DNA from: an uncultured Roseovarius sp.
Lineage (GTDB): Bacteria; Pseudomonadota; Alphaproteobacteria; Rhodobacterales; Rhodobacteraceae
Reading direction: 5' to 3'
Assembly (NCBI GenBank): GCA_951812895.1
Contig: OX638333.1
Coordinates: 1,354,366-1,418,365, forward strand
Length of the DNA: 64,000 nucleotides
How positions within the stretch are numbered: the first letter of the stretch is position 1; each line of letters opens with the position of its first letter. The notes under the pieces were generated by a model. The model did no database searches. It saw only the letters and a list, made by a program, of their open reading frames with translations, and was not told where the DNA came from. The position numbers and the translations under genes are program-made. This document shows, piece by piece, positions 1-9,565 of the stretch.

Positions 1-690
1 GCACGTGATCTGACTTATGGTGCAATCTGGGGAACGGTTGGTTGGCCTAAAGAAAGCGTTCTGCCCGATGACCGGCTATCACAGCGGTACGAGCGCGCGT
101 CGAAAATGGCTGGCGTGCTACCTGTGGGCCAGATTCCGGGTAAGGTAGAGGATCAAACGGCTATATTCTGGTCTTTGACGCACGATGGTCTTCGGCAGTG
201 GCGCGAAACGCCTATTGAGGTGTGGAAATCCGAGATTGCACAGTTCTGGCCCGAAATGGTGCCGTTTCTCGCACCGATCACGGAACACGCCCAAATGACA
301 TCTGCATTCTACTCCCACGGCACGTTGCGCAAACCAGTCGCACCTGGGTTGTTGCATCTGGGTGATGCCGCGCACAGGGCCAGCCCGCAGCTTGGACAAG
401 GGGCGAACATGGCGTTGTTGGATGCATGGGCATTGGCCGTGACGCTGCGTGAAACGACAGATGTGGCCACAGCGTTGCAACGTTATGTCGCGTTACGGCA
501 GCGGCACCTGAGGGTTTATCAGACGATGAGCGCGCTTTTTACCCCGCTTTACCAATCTGACAGCCGCTTGTTACCGATATTGCGTGATCATGTGCTGACA
601 CCCCTGTCCAAAATCCCGCCAGTGCCGCGCATTTTATCCCGTATCGTGTGCGGTGACCTGGTGTCCCCCTTGCACAAAATGCGCCTCTGA
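1..690 (+). CDS. FAD-dependent monooxygenase, C-terminal part
   Basis: The gene enters the window already in frame; the reading frame is open from base 1, so an internal ATG at 106 is not the start. The visible part carries the second FAD-binding signature of the UbiH/PHBH class, GDAAHRASPQLGQGANMAL, followed by a helical C-terminal region. Enzymes of this class hydroxylate aromatic or polyketide substrates with NAD(P)H and O2. The substrate cannot be read from this part. A truncated haemoglobin gene follows after 14 bp and may be cotranscribed. Confidence 0.8.
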   Translation, partial: ARDLTYGAIWGTVGWPKESVLPDDRLSQRYERASKMAGVLPVGQIPGKVEDQTAIFWSLTHDGLRQWRETPIEVWKSEIAQFWPEMVPFLAPITEHAQMTSAFYSHGTLRKPVAPGLLHLGDAAHRASPQLGQGANMALLDAWALAVTLRETTDVATALQRYVALRQRHLRVYQTMSALFTPLYQSDSRLLPILRDHVLTPLSKIPPVPRILSRIVCGDLVSPLHKMRL

Positions 691-704
691 CGCATGTCTT
701 GAGA

Positions 705-1115
705 ATGACCACCGCTCTGCCCCCACGTTTTGATATCACACGCTCAGAGATTGAGCGGGTAGTGACAACGTTCTACGCCGAAATTCGGCGACACTCTATG
801 TTGGGGCCTGTTTTTGCGGCCCATGTAACCGACTGGCCGCCGCATGAAGCAAAGGTGGCTGACTTTTGGGCCAACACGATCCTGCACGAGCGGAGCTATG
901 ATGGCAGCCCGGTGAACGCCCATGTCCAGGCGGGTAATGTCCGGCCGGGAATGTTTTCCGCCTGGCTCGATCTGTTCGACAGGGTGCTGGCAGAGGAATT
1001 GTCTCTGGATCAGGCCGCGGCATGGTCGGCGCTGGCACACCGGATCGGGCGGTCGCTACGTGCGGCTGTTGTTGATCGCGATACATTACCTGGTGGTGTG
1101 CCGAACCTGCGCTGA
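705..1115 (+). CDS. group III truncated haemoglobin
   Basis: A small haem protein of about 136 residues. It matches the group III (P) truncated globin pattern: FYAEIRRHSMLGPVF at the N-terminal B/C helices, then DWPPHEAKVADFW, and a later H in the segment NAHVQAG that would be the proximal haem ligand region. A TTG six bases upstream (699) is also in frame, but ATG at 705 is the simpler start. Members of this group bind O2 or NO; the physiological role is not established. It lies 14 bp after the FAD monooxygenase and may share its transcript. Confidence 0.8.
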   Translation: MTTALPPRFDITRSEIERVVTTFYAEIRRHSMLGPVFAAHVTDWPPHEAKVADFWANTILHERSYDGSPVNAHVQAGNVRPGMFSAWLDLFDRVLAEELSLDQAAAWSALAHRIGRSLRAAVVDRDTLPGGVPNLR

Positions 1116-1286
1116 AAAATATGTTCGAAAGAGATTTCCGTCTCTGGCGCGGGTATTTTTGTAAATTTGAAACATAGTCAAAGCGCACTTAGAGACTGAG
1201 CATTTTGCTTGCTTAGCCATCCTGCGATTGACGCAAGCCGTGGCTCAGCCTTACCCTGAACTATCGGACGTGCCGGGGGAACACTG

Positions 1287-2021
1287 ATGTCGCGACTTAC
1301 TGTGCTTTTGTCATTTTTGCTGTGGCCGTTGATCGCCTTTGGCCAAAGTGAAGAAGAAGACATTTTTGTCGAGGCCAATATCCTTGGGATTTTCTATCAT
1401 GAACTAGGGCACGCCGTAATTGACATCGAACAATTGCCGATCTTTGCTCAGGAAGAAGATGCAGCAGATGTGTTTTCAATCTACCTGATCGATACGCTTT
1501 ATGAAGAGGAAAGCGCGCTGGCGCTGGCTTATGAAGCGTCACTTGGGTTTCTGGCCGAGGCCGATCTGCGAGAGCAGGCGGCTGAAGAAGTGGCCTGGTG
1601 GGACACGCATGGCCCGGATGAACAGCGTTTCTTTAACACGGTTTGCATTTTCTACGGGGCCAGCCCCGAAACCCGAGAGGATTTTGCAACTGATATGGGT
1701 CTTCCCGAGGAGAGGTCGGAGTATTGCCCGGATGAATTCTGGCAGGCAGATGACAGCTGGGGGTACACGCTGGACGAGATGATCGAGCGTGGCAGCGGTG
1801 AAACGTTGGTATTCAAGGCACCTGACGAGTCCCTGACATCTGAAATTTTGACCCATGAAGTTGCGCAGTTGAATAATGAAATGCAATTGAGAGAACCACT
1901 GGAAATCACGGTGGAAAGCTGTGGGCAGGCAAATGCGTTTTATGATCCGCAGGAGGTCAAAGTGATTTTTTGCACTGAGTTTGAAGGGCATCTGCGCGAT
2001 CTGTTTCGCAGCTTGGAATAA
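1287..2021 (+). CDS. secreted DUF4344-type putative metallopeptidase
   Basis: 244 residues with an N-terminal signal peptide (MSRLTVLLSFLLWPLIAFG). Near residue 37 is YHELGHAVIDIEQLP, an HExxH-like zinc motif (HELGH), followed by EEDAADVFSIYLID, the arrangement of the DUF4344 putative metallopeptidase family. GGGGGA lies 5' of the ATG as a ribosome site. Predicted to act in the periplasm or envelope; no substrate is known for the family. It stands alone between the globin gene and an MFS gene in the same direction. Confidence 0.75.
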   Translation: MSRLTVLLSFLLWPLIAFGQSEEEDIFVEANILGIFYHELGHAVIDIEQLPIFAQEEDAADVFSIYLIDTLYEEESALALAYEASLGFLAEADLREQAAEEVAWWDTHGPDEQRFFNTVCIFYGASPETREDFATDMGLPEERSEYCPDEFWQADDSWGYTLDEMIERGSGETLVFKAPDESLTSEILTHEVAQLNNEMQLREPLEITVESCGQANAFYDPQEVKVIFCTEFEGHLRDLFRSLE

Positions 2022-2109
2022 GGCGCGCGGCGTTCTCGCCGTTGTAGATAGTCCACTTTTCGGGGAAGGTGGCAGCGCGCTGGTTGCCATTAGCTAAAGT
2101 GAATTTTGA

Positions 2110-3354
2110 ATGTCTGCTTCTGAAAAGCCAAATCGTCTGGGCGGAATTAGCGAGGCATTCTCGGATCTCAATTTTCGAATCTATTCTATCGGCTCGATCG
2201 GCTCCTGGATCAGCTTTTTTGTACAACTGATCACTGTTGCCTGGCTGACATGGGAATTGACCGGGTCAACCAAATGGCTGGCCATCATGGCGTTGCTGGA
2301 CATTGTTCCGAACGTTGTGCTGATGCCATTTGCGGGCGCGTTGTCAGATCGGTTTGACCGGCACAAAATCATGTTTGTGACAAGTGGGCTGCTTTTTCTT
2401 CAGGCCGCGTTGCTTGCTGTACTGTCGTGGACTGGTGCGCTGACAATTTGGGCGCTGGCACTGCTGGTCCTTGTTCATGGCGTATTTATCTGCCTAATGG
2501 TTCCGGCAATGTATGGGATTTTACCCCGGTTTGTCGCGCGGCCCGTGTTGCCATCGGCCATCGCGGTTTCCTCGGCCTATACTCAGCTTGCAGTCTTCAT
2601 CGGACCCGCGATTGCGGGGTGGATTATTTCCAGTTACGGGGTAACCGTCGCTTTTGCTGTTAATGCACTTGGGTACCTGCTCATAATCTCTTCCTTTGCC
2701 CGGATGCGCACTCCGGATGATTATGTTCCACCAAAGCGGTCATCCCGCACAGTTATGGGGGACATCTTTGATGGCGTTACCTATATTTTTGAGCGGAAAA
2801 CTATTTCGTCTCTGCTGATCATCCTGCTCGTTGCAGACGCGATTGCTCTGGGTTTCATACACATGGTTCCGGCCTATGCCGATACGGTTCTGGGAATGGG
2901 GGTGGTCGGAATGACAGCCATTCTGGCTATGCGTGGGTTTGGAGCGACTTGCGCGGCATTGCGCATTGCCTATAGCGGCAGGTCAGCGGCAAAGATTGAG
3001 CATGTTCTTTGGGCCTTCTTAGCTGCTTTGCTTGCATTGATGTGTCTGGTTCAGACCAGCAATCTATACGTTGCCGCGATACTTGCGACGTTTATGGGCT
3101 TCGCGGCGGAAACTCGGAAAACCGTCACATTGACTATCATTCAACTGGACGTCGACGAGAACCAGCGCGGGCGCGTGATGGGCACAGTTTTCATGTTTTC
3201 GCAGCTTGCGGCAGGGATCGGCGCCTATCTGATCGGCTCCTTTGCCATGGGGTTTGGCGTTCAGGCACCAACCATTATTGCTGTGGCGATTGGTCTATGT
3301 CTTTGGGTCGTCATTTTCGCAAAACGAAAGCGACTGTTTCAAGATCAATACTAG
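2110..3354 (+). CDS. MFS transporter (MFS_3/EntS-like exporter)
   Basis: 414 residues with about 12 hydrophobic segments and the MFS loop 2-3 signature (GALSDRFDRHKI, near residues 78-89). The overall form fits the MFS_3 group that includes enterobactin exporter EntS and macrolide pumps. Likely an inner-membrane drug/proton or siderophore exporter; the substrate is unknown. It ends 37 bp from the convergent TIGR01620 gene, and I see no clear terminator hairpin between them. Confidence 0.8.
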   Translation: MSASEKPNRLGGISEAFSDLNFRIYSIGSIGSWISFFVQLITVAWLTWELTGSTKWLAIMALLDIVPNVVLMPFAGALSDRFDRHKIMFVTSGLLFLQAALLAVLSWTGALTIWALALLVLVHGVFICLMVPAMYGILPRFVARPVLPSAIAVSSAYTQLAVFIGPAIAGWIISSYGVTVAFAVNALGYLLIISSFARMRTPDDYVPPKRSSRTVMGDIFDGVTYIFERKTISSLLIILLVADAIALGFIHMVPAYADTVLGMGVVGMTAILAMRGFGATCAALRIAYSGRSAAKIEHVLWAFLAALLALMCLVQTSNLYVAAILATFMGFAAETRKTVTLTIIQLDVDENQRGRVMGTVFMFSQLAAGIGAYLIGSFAMGFGVQAPTIIAVAIGLCLWVVIFAKRKRLFQDQY

Positions 3355-3391
3355 CGTCCGCTCACAGGTTCATTTCGCCTGAAAATTCGTT

Positions 3392-4405
3392 TCATTCGCC
3401 CTTGCGTCCTATCCCAAACAATCCGGTCAGTGCGCGCCGCACCAATCCGGTGACAGAGGGGCGTTTCGCAGAAACAAAGGGAAGCGGGCGGCATATTTCC
3501 ATTGCTGCCACGCCGACACGTGCGGTCAACGCGCCGTTTACGAGCCCTTCGCCGAACCTGCGAGAGAGTTTGGACAGCAACCCACCTCCGGTGATTGACC
3601 CGATCAAATCATCGCCGACCGCCACAGCACCGGTGGCCACGAGGTGGGTCATCACCGCACGGGCCAACCTCCAACTTCCAATGGTTCCGGCCCTACCACC
3701 ATAAATTTCCGAAACCCGCCGGATCATCCGAAGATTGGCGGTAAGGGCTGCAACCACATCCGCCAGCGCGAGGGGCACAAGTGCCGTGACCGTCGCCACA
3801 TGACGTGCCGCGGTTTCAACTTCGCGGGTAGCGGCGGCATCCAGTGGTCCCAAAAGCTCTGCTTCGGCAAGACCAAGCAAAGCAGCAGCATCAAATTGTT
3901 CACTGCCCAGTTCCACCATCCGCGCACGGCCCCAGGCAGTGTCTTTGCGTGCTGTATATAGTCTGGTGAGCGTTGCCGTTGTGACACGCGCCTGAACCAA
4001 ATCGTCATTGGCACGGGCCGCCTCTGCCATGCTGCGAATGCGGTCAATCCGTCGCAAACGCGATAATGCAGCCAGTTCACGAAGACACATAACCAGCAAT
4101 ACCACCACAAAGGCACCAGCAAGCATCGCAAACCCATAGCCCAATAGCGGGAAGCGCGATGTCAAACCGCTCGCAAAATCCCAAACTGAGACAGAAATCA
4201 CCACGCCGATGATCGCGACGACCAAGCCCCAGAACAGCCTGACGAGACCAGAGCGTTTTCGGCTGGCCCAAACCGCCGCAGTTTGCATCGCACGGCCCTC
4301 GGGCGCGGGCGCGCCAACATCGGGAACTGGCGGCGCGTCGGACGGGCCATGGGACAGATCTTCGTTCTCGAGATCAAACAGAACTGGACCATTTGGTTTG
4401 GTCAT
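3392..4405 (-). CDS. ycjF: TIGR01620/YcjF-type inner membrane protein
   Basis: 337 residues from the ATG at 4405 (MTKPNGPVLFDL). A longer reading frame upstream is spurious because it runs back over the end of ycjX. It has two neighbouring membrane segments (roughly residues 75-130) and a long conserved soluble C-terminus ending in a basic tail. It follows ycjX with a 31-bp gap, the usual pairing of these two genes in proteobacteria, where they are often linked to the envelope stress (psp) regulon. The molecular function is unknown. Confidence 0.85.
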   Translation of the reverse strand: MTKPNGPVLFDLENEDLSHGPSDAPPVPDVGAPAPEGRAMQTAAVWASRKRSGLVRLFWGLVVAIIGVVISVSVWDFASGLTSRFPLLGYGFAMLAGAFVVVLLVMCLRELAALSRLRRIDRIRSMAEAARANDDLVQARVTTATLTRLYTARKDTAWGRARMVELGSEQFDAAALLGLAEAELLGPLDAAATREVETAARHVATVTALVPLALADVVAALTANLRMIRRVSEIYGGRAGTIGSWRLARAVMTHLVATGAVAVGDDLIGSITGGGLLSKLSRRFGEGLVNGALTARVGVAAMEICRPLPFVSAKRPSVTGLVRRALTGLFGIGRKGE

Positions 4406-4436
4406 GATGTGGCCTTTTGGTTGGATTTCAACAAGA

Positions 4437-5840
4437 TCACAGGCGGTCCCCCAACAGAAACTGCGCCGCCCGGTCGAGGCGTATATGCGGCGGCCCCTGC
4501 CCCGGTTTGAGCGACAATGGCGCAGGTGCAAAACGCATCATTGCATAATCAGCATCAAGCCAAGCCTCTGCGCCATCACGTGCTGGAGCAAGCAATTGAG
4601 CCGGATCATCCGGCAACACACCCGGGAAAAACGCAGCTGGTCGCCCGGTGTCGAGCAGCGTGCCGCGCACGCAGGCCAATTCTTTGCCCTGATGGGTGCG
4701 TGTTTCTTCGACCGTGGCGCGGAGAGCCGACAGTGCCAGTGCACCGGTATCGGCGCCTGCGAAATCTGCGCGATTGCGTGCCTCTCGTGTCAGAGCCTCA
4801 ATGATCGCGGTCATCTGAGGATGCTGAGAATGGTGGAGATGGTCGGCCTTGGTTGCCGCAAAAAGCAGTTTTTCCACCCGCCTTCCACCCAGTAACCGTC
4901 CAAGTAAACCTGTGCGGCCCGGCCGAAAGACCTGTAGGATACCCGTCATCGCACGGCGGGTATCCTCAACCGCTTGCGGGCCGCTGTGAATGGCGCCTAG
5001 CATATCTACCAGAACGATCTGACGGTCGATGCGCGCAAAGTGATCGCGAAAGAATGGTTTAACCACGCGCGATTTATAGGCCTCGAATCTGCGCTCCATC
5101 TCACGCCATAGCGATTTGCGCGAAGGGCGGTTTGACGGCGCTTGCAAGGGCGCGAATGTCAGAACCGGAGAGCCCGCCAGCTCACCCGGCATCAGGAACC
5201 GACCCGGGGTGCAATCGGAAAATCCTGCCTCGCGGGCAGCTGTCAAGCTGGCCGTAAAACTTTGCGCGAGTTGTTGAGCAATCGGTTCCTCAAATCGTTC
5301 CGATGGATCTTTGGATTGGGACAACATGAGATAGTCCGCAGCCCCTTGTCTATGCTCCATGCGTCCAAGCGTTTCAGCAGACCAATCGGTATAGGTCTTT
5401 TCCAAAAGCCCAAGGTCAAGCAACCATTCACCGGGGTAGTCGACAATGTCGAGATGCACAGTTCGTGGGCCAGACAATCCAGATAACAGCCCGCTTGGCC
5501 GGACCCGCAGCGACAAGCGTAGCTCTGACACCGCGCGGGTGCTGTCGGGCCAATGGGGTGTGGGTGAGTTAAGCGCGCCAAGATGTGTTTCGTAATCAAA
5601 TCGTGGCACAGTGTCGTCCGGTTGAGGCTGCAAAAAGGCTGCCGTGATGCGCCCATCTGCTGCAGCCTGAAGTCCGGGCATCCGGCCTCGATCCATCAGG
5701 TTGGCCACCAATGACGTGATGAACACCGTCTTGCCAGACCGGGCAAGGCCAGTAACCCCCAAACGGATCACCGGTTCAAACAGAGCCTCAGACACTGTAT
5801 CGCCAAGATTTTCAATCCGACGGGTGATCCCGTCTGCCAT
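4437..5840 (-). CDS. ycjX: YcjX-family P-loop protein (DUF463)
   Basis: 467 residues from the ATG at 5840 (MADGITRRIENLG). The frame stays open to 6158, but that extension overlaps truA on the other strand. The Walker A motif GLARSGKT is near residue 30, and a DxxG-like segment (DMLGAIHSG) lies further on. YcjX proteins are conserved GTP/ATP-binding stress proteins of unknown role. First gene of a two-gene unit with the membrane protein TIGR01620; divergent from truA with about 130 bp between starts. Confidence 0.9.
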   Translation of the reverse strand: MADGITRRIENLGDTVSEALFEPVIRLGVTGLARSGKTVFITSLVANLMDRGRMPGLQAAADGRITAAFLQPQPDDTVPRFDYETHLGALNSPTPHWPDSTRAVSELRLSLRVRPSGLLSGLSGPRTVHLDIVDYPGEWLLDLGLLEKTYTDWSAETLGRMEHRQGAADYLMLSQSKDPSERFEEPIAQQLAQSFTASLTAAREAGFSDCTPGRFLMPGELAGSPVLTFAPLQAPSNRPSRKSLWREMERRFEAYKSRVVKPFFRDHFARIDRQIVLVDMLGAIHSGPQAVEDTRRAMTGILQVFRPGRTGLLGRLLGGRRVEKLLFAATKADHLHHSQHPQMTAIIEALTREARNRADFAGADTGALALSALRATVEETRTHQGKELACVRGTLLDTGRPAAFFPGVLPDDPAQLLAPARDGAEAWLDADYAMMRFAPAPLSLKPGQGPPHIRLDRAAQFLLGDRL

Positions 5841-5969
5841 TGCGCCTATCACTGGACAAATATTCCCATCTAACCCCTCTGATACCCAGATAAGCATGCA
5901 CTGCACTCCCCGCCAGAGGGGAGGTTTGGGGGATTGTTCCCCATGGCCCCACGCGGTATGAGCCGCGCC

Positions 5970-6737
5970 ATGCCCAGATACGCGCTCAAGGTAGAATATC
6001 ACGGTGGCCCATTTGTGGGCTGGCAGCGGCAGACTGACCAGCCATCGGTACAGGGTGCGGTAGAGGTGGCGCTGGCACAGCTGGAACCCGGCGAACACAC
6101 GATTGCAGCTGCCGGCCGTACCGATGCAGGAGTGCATGCGTTGGCGCAGGTGGCCCATTGCGATCTGGGAAAAGTTTGGGACCCCTTTCGGCTGTCAGAG
6201 GCATTGAACTACCACCTTAAACCGTTACCCATCGCAATTGTCGGTTGCGCAGAAGTGAATGAAGAATGGCATGCGCGGTTTTCGGCACAAGAGCGGCGGT
6301 ATTTCTTTCGCCTTCTAATGCGGCGAGCGCCTGCGACCCATGAACAGGGATTGGTATGGCGGGTCAAGCATCAGCTGGATGTATCCGTAATGCGAGAAGG
6401 TGCAGCATACCTGATTGGTAATCACGATTTTACTACATTCCGATCTTCGATCTGCCAGGCACAGAGCCCGGTCAAAACATTGGATGTGATCACAATTGAT
6501 GCAGTCGAAGGACAATCTGGGCCGGAGCTGCAGTTTCAGCTTCGCGCACGGTCGTTTTTGCACAATCAGGTGCGTAGCATTGTCGGAACGCTGGAGCGTG
6601 TAGGTGCAGGTGCATGGGATCCAGAGGATGTGAAATCGGCATTGGAGGCATGCGACCGCGCCGCTTGTGGGCCAGTGTGCCCGCCTCATGGATTGTATCT
6701 GGCAGGCGTTGGATATCCTGAAAATCCATTCGCATAA
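5970..6737 (+). CDS. truA: tRNA pseudouridine synthase A
   Basis: 255 residues from the ATG at 5970 ([10 protein letters not shown]); an in-frame ATG four codons earlier is possible. TruA converts U38-U40 of the anticodon stem-loop to pseudouridine. The catalytic aspartate motif GRTDAGVHA is near residue 51, and the [15 protein letters not shown] motif is present in the C-terminal half. Length is normal for the family. It is divergent from ycjX and sits upstream of the tRNA-Arg gene. Confidence 0.96.
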   Translation: MPRYALKVEYHGGPFVGWQRQTDQPSVQGAVEVALAQLEPGEHTIAAAGRTDAGVHALAQVAHCDLGKVWDPFRLSEALNYHLKPLPIAIVGCAEVNEEWHARFSAQERRYFFRLLMRRAPATHEQGLVWRVKHQLDVSVMREGAAYLIGNHDFTTFRSSICQAQSPVKTLDVITIDAVEGQSGPELQFQLRARSFLHNQVRSIVGTLERVGAGAWDPEDVKSALEACDRAACGPVCPPHGLYLAGVGYPENPFA

Positions 6738-6830
6738 CTTGCGCAGATTTCTTTGCGAACTCCTGAAGCCAACTGAATACGATTTACCTTTGATCTTACC
6801 GCAAAGCGCAGGTAAAGCTGCGCCCCGTGC

Positions 6831-6907
6831 GGTCCGGTAGCTCAACTGGATAGAGCAGCTGACTTCTAATCAGCAGGTTGAGGGTTCGAGTCCTTCCCGG
6901 ATCGCCA
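6831..6907 (+). tRNA. tRNA-Arg (anticodon TCT)
   Basis: A complete 77-nt cloverleaf. The acceptor stem GGTCCGG pairs with CCGGATC with one G-U pair, the D arm is GCTC...GAGC, and the anticodon stem GCTGA/TCAGC has loop CTTCTAA (anticodon 6865-6867). The T arm is GAGGG/CCTTC with loop TTCGAGT. Discriminator G and an encoded CCA are present. The 3' end lies 4 bp from the convergent hydroxyacid dehydrogenase stop codon. Confidence 0.96.
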
Positions 6908-6911
6908 AATC

Positions 6912-8018
6912 TTACTCTTTTGATCGCAGATTTAAGTCCTGCACCCCGATCTGTGCCATTGCGATACTGGTTTCGTCGCTCAGAACATCCCACAGACGAT
7001 TCAACCCTTCTTCCCCCGCAGCTGCGATTGCAAACTGTAGGATACGGCCCAAAAAGACAAAATCCGCGCCGACCAACAGCGCTTTCAGAACGTCTTCACC
7101 GGATCGCACTCCGCTGTCATAGAAAAGCGGAAAGTCATCACCAATCTCATGTCGAATTTCATCCAGCGCTTTGATCGGAGCAGGCGCACTTTCAAGCTGG
7201 CGGGCACCATGACTTGAAACCTGAATAGCATCGACCCCCAACTCCTTTGCTTCCATCGCATCCGCCACATTCAACACACCTTTGACAACCAGTTTGCCTT
7301 GCCAAAGCTCGCGCAATTTTTTGAGCGCATCCCAATCTGCCCGTGCGCGGCTTTCCGTGCGGTCAAAACTGTATCCCGGCATCTGAAAATTCGCCATTTC
7401 CGGGCGGCCCTTTAAGAGTGTGGTCAGTGACCATCGCGGGTGACATGCAAAATCTAAGAACTGACGTGGCCCGATCCTGAATGGCATCGTAAACCCATGG
7501 CGCAATTCGCGCGGGCGGCGGCCCACTTCGGGCACATCAGCTGTCAAAACGATGGTTTGGTACCCTGCAGCCGCTGCACGCTCGACCAGCTTGAACGTGC
7601 CGGAACCGTCACCGCTGAAATAGAGCTGAAACCAGGCGTGCCCATCCGCCTCTTCAATCAGACGCTCCATTGGCGTCGACGCGACCGTTGAGACACCCAA
7701 CGGCACCTGATGCCGCGCGGCCAGACGGGCCAACATCAGATCCGCACCGGGGGCCGACAGGTTGCACATTCCCATCGGGGCAATTCCAAAAGGCCGGTTT
7801 GCGGGTTGCCCAAACAGCTTGGTCGAAAGCGATCTCTGGCTAACGTCCCTCAAAATGCGCGGCGTCAGGCAAATCTCGTCCAGCGCGGCGCGATTTCGGG
7901 CAATGCCGGTTTCCCGGCCCGCCGCACCATCAATGTAGTCGAACACCATCCATGGCAATCGGCGCCGGGCCAGCATACGCGCATCTTCACTGCTGTGTAT
8001 TTGCCCGGCACGCGACAT
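6912..8018 (-). CDS. FMN-dependent alpha-hydroxyacid dehydrogenase, candidate sulfolactate dehydrogenase
   Basis: 368 residues of the LldD/glycolate oxidase family (FMN TIM barrel) that oxidises 2-hydroxyacids to 2-oxoacids. Visible marks are FGIAPMGMCNLS near the FMN site, WFQLYF, the substrate-binding histidine-arginine pair in SSHGARQLES, and DSGVRSGEDVLKAL. It is the last gene of the minus-strand operon, 3 bp after comE. Because the next enzyme consumes sulfopyruvate, I infer that it makes sulfopyruvate from 3-sulfolactate; family membership alone would only say lactate-like hydroxyacid. Confidence 0.8.
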   Translation of the reverse strand: MSRAGQIHSSEDARMLARRRLPWMVFDYIDGAAGRETGIARNRAALDEICLTPRILRDVSQRSLSTKLFGQPANRPFGIAPMGMCNLSAPGADLMLARLAARHQVPLGVSTVASTPMERLIEEADGHAWFQLYFSGDGSGTFKLVERAAAAGYQTIVLTADVPEVGRRPRELRHGFTMPFRIGPRQFLDFACHPRWSLTTLLKGRPEMANFQMPGYSFDRTESRARADWDALKKLRELWQGKLVVKGVLNVADAMEAKELGVDAIQVSSHGARQLESAPAPIKALDEIRHEIGDDFPLFYDSGVRSGEDVLKALLVGADFVFLGRILQFAIAAAGEEGLNRLWDVLSDETSIAMAQIGVQDLNLRSKE

Positions 8019-8021
8019 TGC

Positions 8022-8576
8022 TCAGGCCTGAACCGCCTTCATAAAGCGATCCCGGATCACAACCGGGTCCATCGTGATGACCGGCATTTTGGCATTGCCG
8101 CTTTCACATTTGCTGACGATCACGGTCATTTGCTTGGATGCAAGCGACTCTTGAAGCACCCTGCCGGTGTCTTCTGCCTGACAGGTCACGACATTTTCAC
8201 AACCACAAGCCTCGGCGACTTTTTCCAAACGGGTTTTTTTGCCAGCATAAGTTGGCTGATCTCCGGTAGAGCCATAGCTGCCATTGTCGATGATCAGAAG
8301 GATGTAGTTATCGGCCACGTTATTGGCAATTGTCGGCAATGTTCCCAGATTAGTTAGAACAGATCCGTCACCATCGATGGCGATCACCGGTTTGGGTTGC
8401 GCCAATGCCAGACCCAGACCGATCGACGACGACAGGCCCATTGTGCCCAGCATGTAGAAATTTGAGGGTTGGTCATCAATCGCATGCAGTTCCTGACTGG
8501 GAATGCCGATGTTACAAACAACCAAGTGGTCCCGCAGGATCGGGGCGATCTCTTTAAGAATTTCTGAACGTATCAT
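8022..8576 (-). CDS. comE: sulfopyruvate decarboxylase, beta subunit
   Basis: 184 residues from the ATG at 8576. It has the thiamine-diphosphate/Mg motif GDGSVLTNLG and downstream IIDNGSYGSTG, the PP-half of a split TPP decarboxylase. With ComD it converts sulfopyruvate to sulfoacetaldehyde and CO2. Its start overlaps the comD stop by 4 bp (ATGA), so the two halves are translationally coupled. A phosphonopyruvate-decarboxylase reading is possible by homology, but the neighbouring HpsN-type gene favours sulfopyruvate. No sulfoacetaldehyde acetyltransferase (xsc) gene is in the window. Confidence 0.85.
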   Translation of the reverse strand: MIRSEILKEIAPILRDHLVVCNIGIPSQELHAIDDQPSNFYMLGTMGLSSSIGLGLALAQPKPVIAIDGDGSVLTNLGTLPTIANNVADNYILLIIDNGSYGSTGDQPTYAGKKTRLEKVAEACGCENVVTCQAEDTGRVLQESLASKQMTVIVSKCESGNAKMPVITMDPVVIRDRFMKAVQA

Positions 8577-9079
8577 TGGTCGCCGTACCCTCCCCAGAAA
8601 TTGGCATCGGTCAGAATGGCGACCGGTTTGTTGCACATGAACGTGAACTTAAGGATGTTATCCAGTTCCCTTACATCTTGTTCCCAGTGGAAATGGTATG
8701 TTGGGATATTCAGTTGTGCGAGTAACGCCTTGGTATGCACCGCCATCTCTACCTGGCAAGCGACGGGCTCCCGTAACTCACCGCGATAACTGATCAGCAT
8801 TGGCAATGGCATACGGTAAAACTGCGTTAGTGTGGCCAACGTATTGATGGTGACACCGATTGCGGTGTTTTGCATGATGATTGCGGGGCGTTTGCCGCCC
8901 ATAAAGGCACCGGCGCACAGACCCATGCCTTCATCTTCTTTATTGGATGGGATGTGCAGGAATTCATCCCGCCGGTCGATTTCTTCGATCACGCCTGCCA
9001 GCTGTTTGCATGGCACAGTGGTGACAAAAGAAATATCGTTTGCAGCAAAATCGTCTGCGATTTTTTTGTCTAAGATCAT
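8573..9079 (-). CDS. comD: sulfopyruvate decarboxylase, alpha subunit
   Basis: 168 residues from the ATG at 9079 (MILDKKIADDF). This is the PYR half of the split TPP decarboxylase. It carries TVPCKQLAGVIEEI at the N-terminus and SNKEDEGMGLCAGAFMGG, where the glutamate that activates TPP is expected. It partners ComE, with a 4-bp gene overlap. It follows the universal stress protein gene by 45 bp within the same operon. Confidence 0.85.
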   Translation of the reverse strand: MILDKKIADDFAANDISFVTTVPCKQLAGVIEEIDRRDEFLHIPSNKEDEGMGLCAGAFMGGKRPAIIMQNTAIGVTINTLATLTQFYRMPLPMLISYRGELREPVACQVEMAVHTKALLAQLNIPTYHFHWEQDVRELDNILKFTFMCNKPVAILTDANFWGGYGDQ

Positions 9080-9124
9080 TACATTCGGCTTTCTGGGCGT
9101 ACGACCCATTTAGCAAGGATTGCT

Positions 9125-9538
9125 TCAATCGGACGTCCGTTGAACATGAACCGCGCAACTGGCGTGGCGCACTACTCGCGCTGCTGTTGAGCCGAGCAGG
9201 AAATCACTCAGATCCGGTTTGTGAGAACCTATGACGATGCAATCGACCCCGTTTTGGTCAGCATAGTCAATAATTGTTCGGGCCGTGTGTCCTTGAATGA
9301 TAACGGGAGTTACTCCGTCTATTCCCGCAACCTTTTCATTCAACCGCTCACGTGCGTTCTCAAAACTCGACCTCACAACTTCTTCGTCCAGAAACGCTCT
9401 GACCGAACCTTGTGGCGTTTCATAAACATGCAGGGCCGTGATCTCACCCCCGGGTGAAAGCAACGCCCCCGCAACCTCTAGCGTTTGCGGCGAAATCCCA
9501 TGATCAAGTGCCATTGGAACAAGTATTTTGTTGTACAC
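9125..9538 (-). CDS. universal stress protein, UspA type
   Basis: 137 residues starting with GTG at 9538, with GGAG upstream. The fold starts YNKILVPMALD and ends with the nucleotide-binding signature VIGSHKPDLSDFLLGSTAARVV (shown here in part: G-x2-G-x9-G-S). Usp proteins are frequently encoded beside TRAP transporters and may bind ATP to tune transport. It lies inside the sulfonate operon between the zinc alcohol dehydrogenase and comD. Confidence 0.85.
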   Translation of the reverse strand: MYNKILVPMALDHGISPQTLEVAGALLSPGGEITALHVYETPQGSVRAFLDEEVVRSSFENARERLNEKVAGIDGVTPVIIQGHTARTIIDYADQNGVDCIVIGSHKPDLSDFLLGSTAARVVRHASCAVHVQRTSD

Positions 9539-9565
9539 GTCAAGTCTCCATTTTCATCTGTGTGT

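Noticed and set aside
6796..6993. Minus-strand frame over the tRNA-Arg gene
   Set aside because: It is the antisense translation of the tRNA, a usual artefact.
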